Of a stretch of DNA of 64,000 nucleotides, positions 55,536-64,000 are shown in pieces; within the stretch, counting starts at the first letter, position 1; each line of letters begins with the position of its first letter. The stretch is from Thermosynechococcaceae cyanobacterium MS004 (GTDB lineage: Bacteria; Cyanobacteriota; Cyanobacteriia; Thermosynechococcales; Thermosynechococcaceae), in assembly GCA_022402525.1 (NCBI GenBank), contig JAKRSB010000126.1, forward strand, positions 1 through 64,000, in the 5' to 3' direction. The notes under the pieces were generated by a model, which was given only the letters and a program-made list of their open reading frames with translations, was not told the origin of the DNA and did no database searches. The position numbers and the translations under genes are program-made.

Positions 55536-56227
55536 ACCCCCTCATTAAACAGGTCAGGTCTCAACTTTTAAGAGGCGATCGCTATTATTGCCCACTCTGC
55601 GATCGCCACTTTCGTTCATTTCTGGTAGGAGGAACAGATCGTCGCCCTCATGTTCGTTGTCCAAACTGCGATTCTCTCGAACGACATCGTTTACTCTGGT
55701 TAGCGCTACAGTCAGTTATGGCTGCTTCTAATACAAAGGGCCAAAAACTATTGCATGTGGCACCAGAAGTCTGTATTGCCTCTCCTCTCAAGACACAATA
55801 CGATTACCTATCGGTTGATATGGATCCAGCCAAAGCCATGCAACAAATGGATATTTGCCAAATTCCATTGCCTGGTGAAAGCTTTGATGCCATTATTTGC
55901 AATCATGTTTTAGAACATATCCCCGATGATATGAAAGCATTACACGAACTATACAGAGTGCTTAAACCTAATGGATGGGCCAGTATTCAAGTTCCAATGG
56001 TGGGCGAAGAAACTCAAGAAGATTTAACTATTACCGACCCTAGCATGCGGGCAAGGTTATATGGTCAATCAGATCACGTTCGTCAGTATGGTCGAGATTT
56101 TCGGCAACGCTTAGAATCTACAGGATTTCAAGTTGCGATCATTTTAAAAAGTGAATTAGTTCAGTCTGAGGATTTAAAGAAATTGTCTTTAGATTGTGAA
56201 TCTGAAGTTTGGCTTTGCCATAAATAA
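55526..56227 (+). CDS. Zinc-ribbon methyltransferase
   Basis: 233 residues. An N-terminal zinc-ribbon-like part (YYCPLCDRHFRSF, RCPNCDSLERHRLL, four Cys in pairs, residues 21-55) precedes a class I methyltransferase fold (LLHVAPEVCIASPLK, FDAIICNHVLEHIPDDMKALHELYRVLKPNG). Homologues are frequent in cyanobacterial glycan clusters. The first ten bases overlap the preceding gene. Confidence 0.83.
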   Translation: MLLNPLIKQVRSQLLRGDRYYCPLCDRHFRSFLVGGTDRRPHVRCPNCDSLERHRLLWLALQSVMAASNTKGQKLLHVAPEVCIASPLKTQYDYLSVDMDPAKAMQQMDICQIPLPGESFDAIICNHVLEHIPDDMKALHELYRVLKPNGWASIQVPMVGEETQEDLTITDPSMRARLYGQSDHVRQYGRDFRQRLESTGFQVAIILKSELVQSEDLKKLSLDCESEVWLCHK

Positions 56228-56275
56228 GAGGCACAAATATTGATTTAGCTATTTTTATATTCAATTTCATAAATT

Positions 56276-57267
56276 ATGTTTAATAATTGGATTAATCACG
56301 AAGAAATATTTTATCTTTTTAATAAAATTCGTAATGATCCGCAAAGATTTCTGAAATTTGCCTCAAAGCTTTATGCAAGTGATTCTGAAAAAGTAAGAAA
56401 TACTTGGTCAATGACAAATATCCCTCCAACCAATTGGTGGGATATTCCGGCTGTGCAATCCAGATGGAATTATCTTGTATCTGGAGATAAAGATATTGAT
56501 TATAACGACTATATTTCTGAAAAATTTCTTAAAGAAAAGCACTCATTACAAGCCTTATCGCTTGGTTGTGGTGGAGGTGAACGAGAGTTCAGATGGGCTG
56601 AGACGAATAAATTTAGTCTTATTGATGCTTATGACCTTTCTCCAGAACGAGTTGACTATGCAACTAAAATTGCAAATCAAAGCCGCTATAACAAACAACT
56701 CAACTATCAAGTTTGCAATATTTATGAAGTTGATATAAAAGATTATTATTATGATGTTATTTTGCAGAACAATCTTTACATCATTTCTCACCTCTGAAAG
56801 ATATATTGCTGAAAATCGATAGGACGCTTAAGCCAGATGGATGTTTTGTCTTGAATGAATTTGTAGGGCCTACACGTTTTCAATGGACGAATAGACAGTT
56901 GGAAATTGTGAATTCTCTTTTATGTATTTTCCCTGATAAATATAAGAAAATTTGGCACTCTAACTCAATAAAGCCAAATGTCATCAAACATAGTCAATTG
57001 AGTATGATTTTGAGAGATCCTTCAGAAGCGATCGAATCATCCAATATATTACCGTTATTGCATGAAATATTTGACGTAGTGGAACTCAAGGGATATGGTG
57101 GCTCTCTTTTACATTTGCTTTTTGGAGGAATCGCACACCATTTTTTGACGCCGGATAATGAAGGCCAGGAGTTATTAAGAATTTGTTTTGAGATGGAAGA
57201 TTTATTGATCGAGGCTGGGGAGATCGATCATGATTTTGTGGTTAGTGTTTGTAAGAAACGAAGCTAA
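56276..57267 (+). pseudogene. SAM-dependent methyltransferase with a single-base frameshift
   Basis: Two frames together make one Methyltransf_11-type enzyme. The first (56276-56797) contains QALSLGCGGGEREFRWAET and IDAYDLSPERVDYA; the second (to 57267) contains LKIDRTLKPDGCFVLNEFVGP. Adding one T to the TTTT run at 56760-56763 restores a continuous reading through EQSLHHFSPLKDILLKIDR. The gene is AT-rich. It is either a recent pseudogene, a sequencing error in a homopolymer, or a phase-variable run. Confidence 0.85.
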
Positions 57268-57318
57268 ACCTGAGAATTTTTAACTTTCTCTTCAAAGCTG
57301 TTGTAGTAAGAAAAAAGC

Positions 57319-58278
57319 ATGGTGGTTGTCAGTGTCGTTATTCCCACTCGAAATCGTTCATCCTTGGTCGGTGTTGCAGTAGAAAGCGTTCTGCAACAAA
57401 CCTGGATGGACTTAGAGGTAATTGTCGTTATTGATGGCCCAGATCCAGATACCGCAGCGGCTTTAGAGCAACTGACCGACCCACGACTACGGACGATTGC
57501 CTTGCCTCAAAGTAGTGGTGCGCCCAAGGCCAGAAATACAGGTGTTCAGGCTGCTCAAGGAGATTGGGTTGCATTCTTGGATGACGACGACGAGTGGTAT
57601 CCGAATAAGTTAGAAACTCAGCTTCAATTGATCCAAACCCTCACTTGTCCATCTCCGATCACGGCTTGTCGGATGACGGTCAAAACACCCCGTGGAGAAT
57701 TTAGGGTGCCGCGTCGTTTTCCTGAAGTAAGCGAGCCCATCAGCAATTATCTTTTCCTGAGGCCCAATTTAATTCAAGGAGATGGATTTTTTCTGACTTC
57801 AATGTTGCTCACCCGTCGGCAACTGATGTTGGATGTCCCCTTTCAAGAAGGACTCAAGATGTGTCAAGACCTAGATTGGTTGTTGCGGGCAATACAGGTT
57901 CCAGGTACCGAATTACATTTTGCAGATGCAGCTCTGGGCACTTGGAATTTAGATGAGGATCGACCTCGAATTGGAACGACGGGACAATGGCACACGCTCT
58001 TTGATTGGATTCAATCTTGCCGACAGCACAATCTTGTTACCCCAGAAGCCTACGCAGCGTTCCTGATGACCCAAGTCAATTCCTTAGCCTCGGCCAGTAA
58101 GGATTGGCAGGGCTTAAAGACTATCCTGATATCTGCTTGGACAGATGGGAAAGCCTCTTTCAAAAGCTATGCTTTGTTGCTGAGTATGTGGGTGATTCCA
58201 CCCACCCCACGTCGCATTCTCCGCGATGCGATTTTACAAAGTCCCCTCAAGCGTTGGAGCGTCCGCCATGAGTCTTGA
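57319..58278 (+). CDS. Glycosyltransferase family 2
   Basis: 319 residues of the GT-A fold. The start VVSVVIPTRNRSSLVGVAVESVLQQTWMDLEVIVVIDG, the KARNTGVQAAQGDWVAFLDDDDEWYP stretch holding the metal-binding DDD, and RPNLIQGDGFFLTSML are typical. The donor is unknown. Its 3' end overlaps the next glycosyltransferase by 11 bases. Confidence 0.9.
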   Translation: MVVVSVVIPTRNRSSLVGVAVESVLQQTWMDLEVIVVIDGPDPDTAAALEQLTDPRLRTIALPQSSGAPKARNTGVQAAQGDWVAFLDDDDEWYPNKLETQLQLIQTLTCPSPITACRMTVKTPRGEFRVPRRFPEVSEPISNYLFLRPNLIQGDGFFLTSMLLTRRQLMLDVPFQEGLKMCQDLDWLLRAIQVPGTELHFADAALGTWNLDEDRPRIGTTGQWHTLFDWIQSCRQHNLVTPEAYAAFLMTQVNSLASASKDWQGLKTILISAWTDGKASFKSYALLLSMWVIPPTPRRILRDAILQSPLKRWSVRHES

Positions 58279-59197
58279 TATTGTCTTGGCTACCTACAAT
58301 GGCGATCGCTTTCTAGATGCCCAAATAAAGTCGATTCTGGCGCAAGACTATCCTGATTGGCGTCTCCTGATTCGGGATGATGGTTCCTGTGATCGTACTC
58401 ATGAAATTATTCAAACTTACCTACAACGAGAGCCACACCGCCTGCAATGGATCGACGCAGGAGAACCTGAGAACGTTGGTGTCACTCTAAATTTTAATCG
58501 CTTGCTTGAGCAATCTTCAGAAGACTATACATTTTTATGCGATCAAGACGATAGTTGGTTACCTCATAAAATATCGAATACTCTAGAGACTATGCAGCGC
58601 CTTGAATTACAGTGGGGGGCAGAGACACCTATTTTAGTTCATAGCGACCTTAGCGTAGCAAACGAACACCTCGAAGTATTGCATTCCTCATTTTGGCGAT
58701 CACAAAATCTCGACCCTGCTTGCAATTCCTTACAGCATTTACTGATACGGAATCACATTACAGGCTGCACTGTTTTGATTAATAAAGCCTTGCGAGAGCT
58801 TGCATTACCCATTCCCAAATCCGTGTTTATGCACGACTGGTGGCTAGGTCTAGTTGCAGCAGCCTTTGGCCAAGCTGCTTACTTAAAGCAACCCACTGTC
58901 TTATATCGACAACATCAGCACAATCAAGTGGGAGCACACAGCCAAAAACTGCGCTACATTGCTTCACTCTTGCAACGGCCTCAGAGAATCCGGGAATATT
59001 ACAGGAAGACACAAAAACAAGCCCGAGTGTTTTTTGAGCGCTATGGTACTCGACTCTCTGATAAGGATAGACAAATTATATCTACTTATATTGATTTAGA
59101 GAAATTGACCTTTTTCCGCAAAAGACAATTAATCCTTCAGCATGGACTTTTTGATACAGGTCTAGCTCGAAACCTAGCACTCCTGAGCTTAATCTAA
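58268..59197 (+). CDS. Glycosyltransferase family 2 (rhamnosyltransferase-like)
   Basis: 309 residues from ATG 58268. The motifs MSLDIVLATYNGDRFLDAQIKSILAQDYPDWRLL... are split here as LDIVLATYNGDRFL and YPDWRLLIRDDGSCDRTHEII. FLCDQDDSWLPHKI supplies the metal-binding Asp residues, and FMHDWWLGLVAAAFG is the later motif usual in rhamnosyltransferase-annotated members. It is coupled to the gene before it. Confidence 0.88.
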   Translation: MSLDIVLATYNGDRFLDAQIKSILAQDYPDWRLLIRDDGSCDRTHEIIQTYLQREPHRLQWIDAGEPENVGVTLNFNRLLEQSSEDYTFLCDQDDSWLPHKISNTLETMQRLELQWGAETPILVHSDLSVANEHLEVLHSSFWRSQNLDPACNSLQHLLIRNHITGCTVLINKALRELALPIPKSVFMHDWWLGLVAAAFGQAAYLKQPTVLYRQHQHNQVGAHSQKLRYIASLLQRPQRIREYYRKTQKQARVFFERYGTRLSDKDRQIISTYIDLEKLTFFRKRQLILQHGLFDTGLARNLALLSLI

Positions 59198-59202
59198 ATA
59201 TC

Positions 59203-59403
59203 GTGCCTGAATTACCCCTATCTGTTATTACCGTTACTCACAACCACGCCAGCTATATCGGTCGCTGCCTGGATGCCCTTGTCCCTGAAGTGAGTCGGAT
59301 TGGTGGCGAAGTGATTGTTGTCGATAATCGCTCGGATGATGATAGTGCGGCGATCGCCCGTCAGTACCCCACCGTCAACCTCCGTATCAATACCCAGATC
59401 TAG
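59203..59403 (+). pseudogene. Truncated 5' end of a family 2 glycosyltransferase
   Basis: A GTG-started frame of 66 codons (LSVITVTHNHASYIGRCLDAL, GGEVIVVDNRSDDDSAAIA) stops just after the first strands of a GT2 domain. It is closely similar to the start of the intact gene at 61248. A stretch of 61 bases (59323-59383 and 61368-61428) is identical. The rest of the gene is absent and replaced by the AbiE-type pair. Confidence 0.88.
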
Positions 59404-59431
59404 GCACTTTAGGCGGATTGCTTAGCATTGT

Positions 59432-59459
59432 GTCAAGTTATTTGACTAAAAAACTTGAC
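59432..59459. promoter_or_regulatory. Inverted repeat upstream of the AbiEi-like gene
   Basis: Perfect 8-base arms GTCAAGTT (59432-59439) and AACTTGAC (59452-59459). The right arm overlaps a TTGACG hexamer (59455-59460) that could be the -35 box. AbiEi antitoxins of other systems repress their own operon through such repeats, so this is a candidate operator. Confidence 0.55.
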
Positions 59460-59513
59460 GAATAGCTCTTAACTAGCGAAAATATAAGTTAGATTGATCT
59501 ATGGTTTGGAGGC

Positions 59514-60230
59514 ATGAAAAACCATCGAATTGCAACCGCTAGACAGATACGCCATCGTATCGAACAAGAGGATAGTAGTTATTGGCGGCAAAGCGACTTC
59601 CCTGAACTGCCGCCCTTTGCCGTCAGTCAAGCCCTCTCACGGCTTGTTAAAACCGGATTTTTGGAGCGAGTGAGCAAAGGCTTATACTACCGACCTCGTA
59701 TTACTCGCTTTGGTCGCAGCCGCCCCAGCGAGAGTGAAATTCAAGCACTACCGATACGCCATAAGGTCGTGCCTGCTGGGATCAGCGCAGCAAATTTGTT
59801 GGGTTTCAGCACCCAAAACGTAAGTCAAGGGGAATTTGCCACCGTAGCTGCCAGCGTACCGAGAAAAATTATGGGTTACAGTGCCCGTCTTCATACCCGT
59901 AGACCGGAAACCTGGAACTCACTTTCCCCCACAGAAGCGGCCCTGCTAGATTTACTCAGAACACGAGGAAAATTTAGCGAACTATCTGAGGAAGAAACCC
60001 TAAAACGGCTGCTGCTATACCTCAGTGAAAGCGATCGCTATGAGCGCTTAGTCGCTGTGGCCAGCGCTGAGCCACCACGAGTACGAGCCATGTTAGGCGC
60101 GCTCGGTCAAGAACTCAAAAAGAGCGCTAAACAACTTGTCCCGCTTCGTCAATCCTTGAATCCCCTCACGCGCTTTGACTTTGGAAAACTGCGAACCTTG
60201 CGCTATGCCAAGGAATGGCAAGCCAAGTGA
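59514..60230 (+). CDS. AbiEi-type antitoxin (DUF6088-like)
   Basis: 238 residues. The N-terminal winged helix is recognisable (AVSQALSRLVKTGFLERVSKGLYYRPRITRFG, about 39-70). A C-terminal AbiEi-like region follows (PAGISAANLLGFSTQNVSQGEFAT). It is the usual partner of the AbiEii nucleotidyltransferase toxin encoded next. The GGAGG at 59508-59512 is only one base from the ATG, an unusually short spacing. Together with the next gene it forms a type IV-like toxin-antitoxin or phage-defence pair. Confidence 0.82.
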   Translation: MKNHRIATARQIRHRIEQEDSSYWRQSDFPELPPFAVSQALSRLVKTGFLERVSKGLYYRPRITRFGRSRPSESEIQALPIRHKVVPAGISAANLLGFSTQNVSQGEFATVAASVPRKIMGYSARLHTRRPETWNSLSPTEAALLDLLRTRGKFSELSEEETLKRLLLYLSESDRYERLVAVASAEPPRVRAMLGALGQELKKSAKQLVPLRQSLNPLTRFDFGKLRTLRYAKEWQAK

Positions 60231-61201
60231 AGCTATTTGAATCCCCCGACTTTTACGATGCGATCCTAGCGGCGACAGCGCATTTTACGGGGACTGGCCT
60301 TACCGCCCAGTTAATCGAGAAAGACTATTTCGTGACGGAAGCCCTGCGAGTCATTGCAATTCATTGGCCTAACCAAATTATCTTCAAAGGGGGCACAAGC
60401 CTGTCTAAAGGCTGGAAACTCATTAACCGTTTCTCAGAAGACCTCGACCTATTTCTAAACCAAAATGCCTTCGAGCCACCTCTAGGGGCAAGTCGCACCG
60501 ATAAAATGCTCAAAAGCATTGAGGAGAGCGTAGGGACGCATCCAGTCCTGCGCTACCTATCCAAAGCAGAGAAAAGCCGTAGTCGATATGAAAGAGGTCT
60601 ATCGCGCACCAGCGATTTTGAGTACCCTATGCAGTTTTCAGGGAGTGGAGCGATTCAAAATCGAGTGCTTTTAGAGATGGGTATTCGCAGTGGCGATTTT
60701 CCCATAGAATCGGTTGAGCTAACCTCATTTCTGGCTGATTTTTTGCAGAGTACAGGTGAGTCGCTAGGTACAGAAGATGAAGCTCCCTTCTCCATGCCCC
60801 TACTGCATTTTCGCAGAACGTTTGTAGAAAAGCTGTTCAGCTTGCATGCCAAGATCATTCAGTATCAGTTAGACGGCACCTCATTTTCTAACTACACGCG
60901 GCATTACTATGACCTCATGTGCCTAGCACAGCGCCCCGAAGTCAGAACCATGCTTGAGTCAGAAGAGTACATTGACATCAAGCGTGACTGCGATCGCATC
61001 AGCCAGAAATATTTCAAAGCGCAGTACTATCGTCCGCCAGACCTTAAGTTTTCAGAGAGCATCGCTTTTTTCCCCACAGGCGAATTGAGACAGGCGATCG
61101 CCAAAGCGTATAAGCAACAGTGTGACAACCTCTGCCTTAGTCCCTATCCATCTTGGGAAGCGGTTGAACAATGTTTTGAAGACCTGCGCGAGTGGCTATG
61201 A
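60215..61201 (+). CDS. AbiEii-type nucleotidyltransferase toxin
   Basis: 328 residues of the AbiEii/AbiGii family. The nucleotidyltransferase signature is present: IIFKGGTSLSKGWKLI (Gly-Ser-like loop), then RFSEDLDLFL with two Asp ligands, and later VLLEMGIRSGDFP. FVEKLFSLHAKI and NYTRHYYDLMCL are typical of the C-terminal helices. All visible catalytic residues are retained, so it is probably active. It starts at ATG 60215, or at GTG 60227, which would give a 4-base overlap with the antitoxin stop. Confidence 0.85.
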   Translation: MASQVKLFESPDFYDAILAATAHFTGTGLTAQLIEKDYFVTEALRVIAIHWPNQIIFKGGTSLSKGWKLINRFSEDLDLFLNQNAFEPPLGASRTDKMLKSIEESVGTHPVLRYLSKAEKSRSRYERGLSRTSDFEYPMQFSGSGAIQNRVLLEMGIRSGDFPIESVELTSFLADFLQSTGESLGTEDEAPFSMPLLHFRRTFVEKLFSLHAKIIQYQLDGTSFSNYTRHYYDLMCLAQRPEVRTMLESEEYIDIKRDCDRISQKYFKAQYYRPPDLKFSESIAFFPTGELRQAIAKAYKQQCDNLCLSPYPSWEAVEQCFEDLREWL

Positions 61202-61247
61202 ACAGCGGCAACATTGAACGATTGCACTTAAAACTTGTGGCAAGGTT

Positions 61248-62099
61248 ATGAATTCTCTACCCTTATCAACCATTACAGTCACCCATAACCACGCCAGCTA
61301 TATCGGTCGTTGTCTGGATGCTCTTGTGCCAGAAGTGACTCAGCTTGGAGGTGAAGTCATTGTGGTTGATAATCGCTCGGATGATGATAGTGCGGCGATC
61401 GCCCGTCAGTACCCCACCGTCAACCTCCACGTCAACGCCCAGCGCCAAGGTTTTTCAGCCAATAATAACTACGGAATGGCGCTTGCAAAAGGCCGCTATC
61501 TACTGCTACTCAACCCAGATACAGAAGTCAAATCGGGTGCTCTAGAAACCCTCATCCAGTTTATGGATAATCATCCACAGGTTGGGATGTGCGGTGCTCA
61601 ACTTTTATTCCCCGATGGAAGCATTCAGCCCTCCCCCCGTCGCTTCCCAACCATTGGCTCTGTCATTGCCAGACGAACCCCGCTCCGACGTTTTTTGCGC
61701 CATTCTTCCCTAAATCAGCAACACTTGATGGGCGACATAGATCACAGCAAAATCCAGGCTGTAGAGTGGCTGCTAGGAGCCTGCATGTTTATCCGTCGTG
61801 AAGTCTTAGAAACGGTTGGCCCTTTAGATGAAGGCTACTTTCTCTACGTTGAAGATATTGACTGGGCCAGACGAATGCACAAAGCAAATTGGCAAATCTA
61901 CTACGTCCCAAGCGCCCAGATCATTCATCACCACATTGCCGTTAGCGATAAAAAGCTCATCAGTCGATATATGTGGCTTCACTTCAAAAGTATGGTGCGC
62001 TATACCCGTAAATATATCTTGCCCCCCATTCCAGGACTATCTATTCATTCCATCCGTGATCAAGTTTGGCAGACAGCCCAAGGACAGACGGTAAACTGA
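61248..62099 (+). CDS. Glycosyltransferase family 2 (rhamnosyl-type, WbbL-like)
   Basis: 283 residues, GT-A fold. STITVTHNHASYIGRCLDAL, FSANNNYGMALAKGRYLLLLNPDTEV (metal-binding DxD in Pro-Asp-Thr), FPDGSIQPSPRRFPTIGSVI and AVEWLLGACMFIRREVLE to EGYFLYVEDIDWARRM are the hallmarks of WbbL-type transferases. It is intact, unlike its truncated relative at 59203. The AbiE-type pair lies directly upstream. Confidence 0.9.
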   Translation: MNSLPLSTITVTHNHASYIGRCLDALVPEVTQLGGEVIVVDNRSDDDSAAIARQYPTVNLHVNAQRQGFSANNNYGMALAKGRYLLLLNPDTEVKSGALETLIQFMDNHPQVGMCGAQLLFPDGSIQPSPRRFPTIGSVIARRTPLRRFLRHSSLNQQHLMGDIDHSKIQAVEWLLGACMFIRREVLETVGPLDEGYFLYVEDIDWARRMHKANWQIYYVPSAQIIHHHIAVSDKKLISRYMWLHFKSMVRYTRKYILPPIPGLSIHSIRDQVWQTAQGQTVN

Positions 62100-62146
62100 T
62101 GAGCATTGGGCTTGTGTGTGAATTCACAAAAAAGGCGATCGCTCAC

Positions 62147-62740
62147 CTAACGGCCACAAATTGCCTCAAGAAACGCCTTAACCGCCTGAGATTGATTGTG
62201 GGGTTGCACATACTGAGACAACAACTCAAAATCTAGCCCTGGGAAAAATTGGCTCTGGAATGCCTCTTGGTACGTTGCCTCTCGTAAAGCATAGAGGGTG
62301 AGCTGATTGCTTTGCCAGATCAGCACCTCTGGAACTCCTAACCCCTGGTAGATCCCTAATTTATTGATGCCCCCACTCATCAGATTGACCTCAATCGCAA
62401 AATCTGGTCGATCCTTTAAGGTATCCACACAGTAACATTCGTCTGGTTCTAATCCTTGAGCCTTAGCCTCGTTCCGAAAGGTCGTCGAGCCGTAGCCATG
62501 AAGCGTAATATCCATCTCCTCCGCATAACGCTCCAATAGCCTTGCGATGACCTTTTTGAGCATTTCATGTTCAGGAGATGGCATAAAGATTTCTAGTGTC
62601 CCTTCACCATAGAAAAGCCGTAGACCAGGATAATCTCCAAGCGTGTTCAATAGGCTTTCGTACTGTGGCCAAGTCACCCCAGACAAAAGAACCCGCTGTT
62701 CTTCAAGGGAAGGGGACGAAGAATCAAGGGAGAGGGTCAT
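62147..62740 (-). CDS. Uma2-family (DUF820) putative nuclease
   Basis: About 197 residues from ATG 62740; a start at 62767 is possible. The pattern VTWPQYESLLNTLGDYPGLRLFYGEGTLEIFMPSPEHEMLKKVI, then GLEPDECYCVD, RPDFAIEVNLMSGGINKLGIY and VPEVLIWQ shows the Asp-Glu-x-Asn variant of the PD-(D/E)xK core. It is convergent with the GT2 gene and of unknown target. A second copy type lies at 38267. Confidence 0.8.
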   Translation of the reverse strand: MTLSLDSSSPSLEEQRVLLSGVTWPQYESLLNTLGDYPGLRLFYGEGTLEIFMPSPEHEMLKKVIARLLERYAEEMDITLHGYGSTTFRNEAKAQGLEPDECYCVDTLKDRPDFAIEVNLMSGGINKLGIYQGLGVPEVLIWQSNQLTLYALREATYQEAFQSQFFPGLDFELLSQYVQPHNQSQAVKAFLEAICGR

Positions 62741-62873
62741 GGTTAAGGTTGCCCAGTCTAAATTCAATCCCTATTCTAACCTTGCCCATATTTTCGTCTC
62801 ACTAAAGCCAACCATCAGGACATCCCTGGGTAGGATAAACATAGTGCCTATGCATTCACCTAGCTAGCTGATT

Positions 62874-64000
62874 GTGAATCAACCCCCACCCAAAACTACC
62901 CATCGCGAAGATCTTCGGGCTATTCGGTCTGTTCGGGGCGGTGGCAAGGGTGTTCACGCTTGGCTTAATGTAGGGATTCTGGCAACTGCTGATTTGATAG
63001 CCCTTGGCAGTGCCTGGAAAATTGCCGCGCAGCTTAATCAATTTTATGCCCCTATTCCCCCGCAGTTGGTGTGGTGGACTTGGCTGGGTTTACCCAGTCT
63101 CTTCTGGATTTTTGCCTGTGTCACTCTGCTGATTTTAGGCAGTGGTGGACTCTATAACCGCGCTACTGCCTGGAAAGACTATGTGCGCTCTGCACAGTTG
63201 GTGAGTCTTGCCTACTTACTGTCTTTGGTCGCCAGCTATTGCTACGACCCTAAGCTAGATGCCCCGCGATCGCTCTTTTTTAGTGCCTGGGGGCTGAGTG
63301 TTGTTTTTATCATTGGCTTTCGGCTGATTTCAACCCTACTTTTACAGCAGCTTGAGCAGCGTCAGCCCACCGTGGGCATTTTTTTAATCGCCACCGCAGA
63401 GCGTTTACCCCGTCTGTCTAAACTGCTGGAACAGCGATCGCACTACCGTATTGTGGGAGCAGCCCTGGCCTCCACCGCCAACGCCAATACCACCCTGACC
63501 TCTATCCTCAACTCCAAAGCCCAGGAAGTGATCGTCGAAGGTCTGCCCCCCACAGAGCTGGCCTCTACCCTCTATTGGCAGCTTCGACGCTGCGGCATTA
63601 CGCTCCGCCTGATTCCATCGAGTGTGGAAGTGCTACATCGTCGCGGTATTCCTGAAATTTTTGCTGGAATGCCGACCCTCCGTGCTGCACCACCCATGCT
63701 GTTGGGTCTAGATTATCGCATCAAACGCTACATCGATATTACGGCGGCAGCGCTGGGGCTATTGGTATTGGCCCCCTTTCTGATGGGCATTGCGATCGCC
63801 ATTAAACTCACCTCCCCTGGCCCAGTTTTCTACCGCCAAGAGCGCGTGGGGCTGCATGGCAAAATCTTTCAGATGTGGAAATTTCGCACCATGGTCGTTA
63901 ATGCCGAGGCTCTCCAAGCCGCCCTAGAAGCAAAAAATGAATCCCAAGACGGCATTCTGTTTAAGATCAAAGATGACCCGCGCCGCACTAAAATCGGTAG
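62874..64000 (+). CDS. Priming glycosylphosphotransferase of exopolysaccharide synthesis (partial)
   Basis: An open frame from GTG 62874 (in-frame stop at 62865) runs off the right edge after 375 codons. An N-terminal membrane region with about four helices is followed by a nucleotide-binding-like part (ERLPRLSKLLEQRSHYRIVGAALAS) and, from about 285, the sugar transferase domain. That domain includes RIKRYIDITAAALGLLVLAPFL, SPGPVFYRQERVGLHGKIFQMWKFRTMV. These are WbaP/WcaJ-type signatures. It transfers a sugar phosphate to undecaprenyl phosphate to begin glycan assembly. The C-terminus is missing. Confidence 0.9.
   Translation, partial: MNQPPPKTTHREDLRAIRSVRGGGKGVHAWLNVGILATADLIALGSAWKIAAQLNQFYAPIPPQLVWWTWLGLPSLFWIFACVTLLILGSGGLYNRATAWKDYVRSAQLVSLAYLLSLVASYCYDPKLDAPRSLFFSAWGLSVVFIIGFRLISTLLLQQLEQRQPTVGIFLIATAERLPRLSKLLEQRSHYRIVGAALASTANANTTLTSILNSKAQEVIVEGLPPTELASTLYWQLRRCGITLRLIPSSVEVLHRRGIPEIFAGMPTLRAAPPMLLGLDYRIKRYIDITAAALGLLVLAPFLMGIAIAIKLTSPGPVFYRQERVGLHGKIFQMWKFRTMVVNAEALQAALEAKNESQDGILFKIKDDPRRTKIG

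Overview
The window is a cyanobacterial chromosome segment. The octamer GCGATCGC (the HIP1 repeat typical of cyanobacteria) recurs throughout. The gene set is also diagnostic: ndhN, sbtA/sbtB, opcA, a GuaB3-type IMP dehydrogenase, the Yfr1 small RNA between guaB and trxA, a set matching Synechocystis slr0144-slr0152, and the 2-oxoglutarate decarboxylase / succinate-semialdehyde dehydrogenase pair. The species cannot be named from the sequence alone.

Layout. 1-6.2 kb: the 5' tip of pyrG, pyk, an Rrf2 regulator, a divergent aldehyde dehydrogenase, a DUF1361 membrane protein and an unknown gene. 6.8-13.6 kb: a collinear equivalent of the photosystem II assembly (Pap) operon, with two V4R proteins, two phycobilisome-fold proteins without a bilin cysteine, a 2Fe-2S ferredoxin, a TPR protein and an SpkG-like kinase. 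The slr0150-type ferredoxin is absent, and a terminator precedes the kinase. 13.7-19.3 kb: the minus-strand carbon-catabolic cluster fbp-tal-zwf-opcA. 19.5-33.8 kb: ispD, a GT9 glycosyltransferase, a hydrolase, ndhN, the TCA-bypass pair, a LysR regulator divergent from a cupin-like gene, gap1, guaB3, Yfr1 and trxA. 33.8-38.8 kb: tRNA-Leu(GAG), lipA, a lipoprotein, a pentapeptide/WD40 protein and a Uma2 nuclease. 39-45 kb: the bicarbonate uptake pair sbtA-sbtB in a rearranged neighbourhood. It holds an IS5-like element reduced to 232 bp with perfect ends, a duplicated scrap of the neighbouring polyferredoxin/cNMP-domain gene, and a frameshifted nitrate/bicarbonate-type ABC ATPase. 45.4-47 kb: a DUF2358 gene and ald. 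47-64 kb: a surface-polysaccharide island, partly AT-rich and poor in HIP1. It carries glycosyltransferases, methyltransferases, a Wzx flippase, AsnB, a broken DegT aminotransferase, a frameshifted methyltransferase, an AbiE-type toxin-antitoxin pair lying between two copies of the same glycosyltransferase start, and, at the right edge, the priming glycosylphosphotransferase.

Functionally, much of the window concerns carbon flow: bicarbonate uptake, the oxidative pentose phosphate route, lower glycolysis and the cyanobacterial TCA bypass. It also covers photosynthetic apparatus assembly (Pap genes, ndhN) and cell-surface glycan synthesis.

The most striking pattern I can see is not a single gene. 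Many spacers hold a private imperfect tandem repeat (12-16 bp, 3-6 copies) that differs from locus to locus. In at least five genes the array includes or abuts the stop codon. Comparable in-frame repeats occur in protein linkers (kinase, polyferredoxin/cNMP protein, WD40 protein, aldehyde dehydrogenase). This points to slippage-type repeat growth as a genome-wide habit. No CRISPR array was seen.
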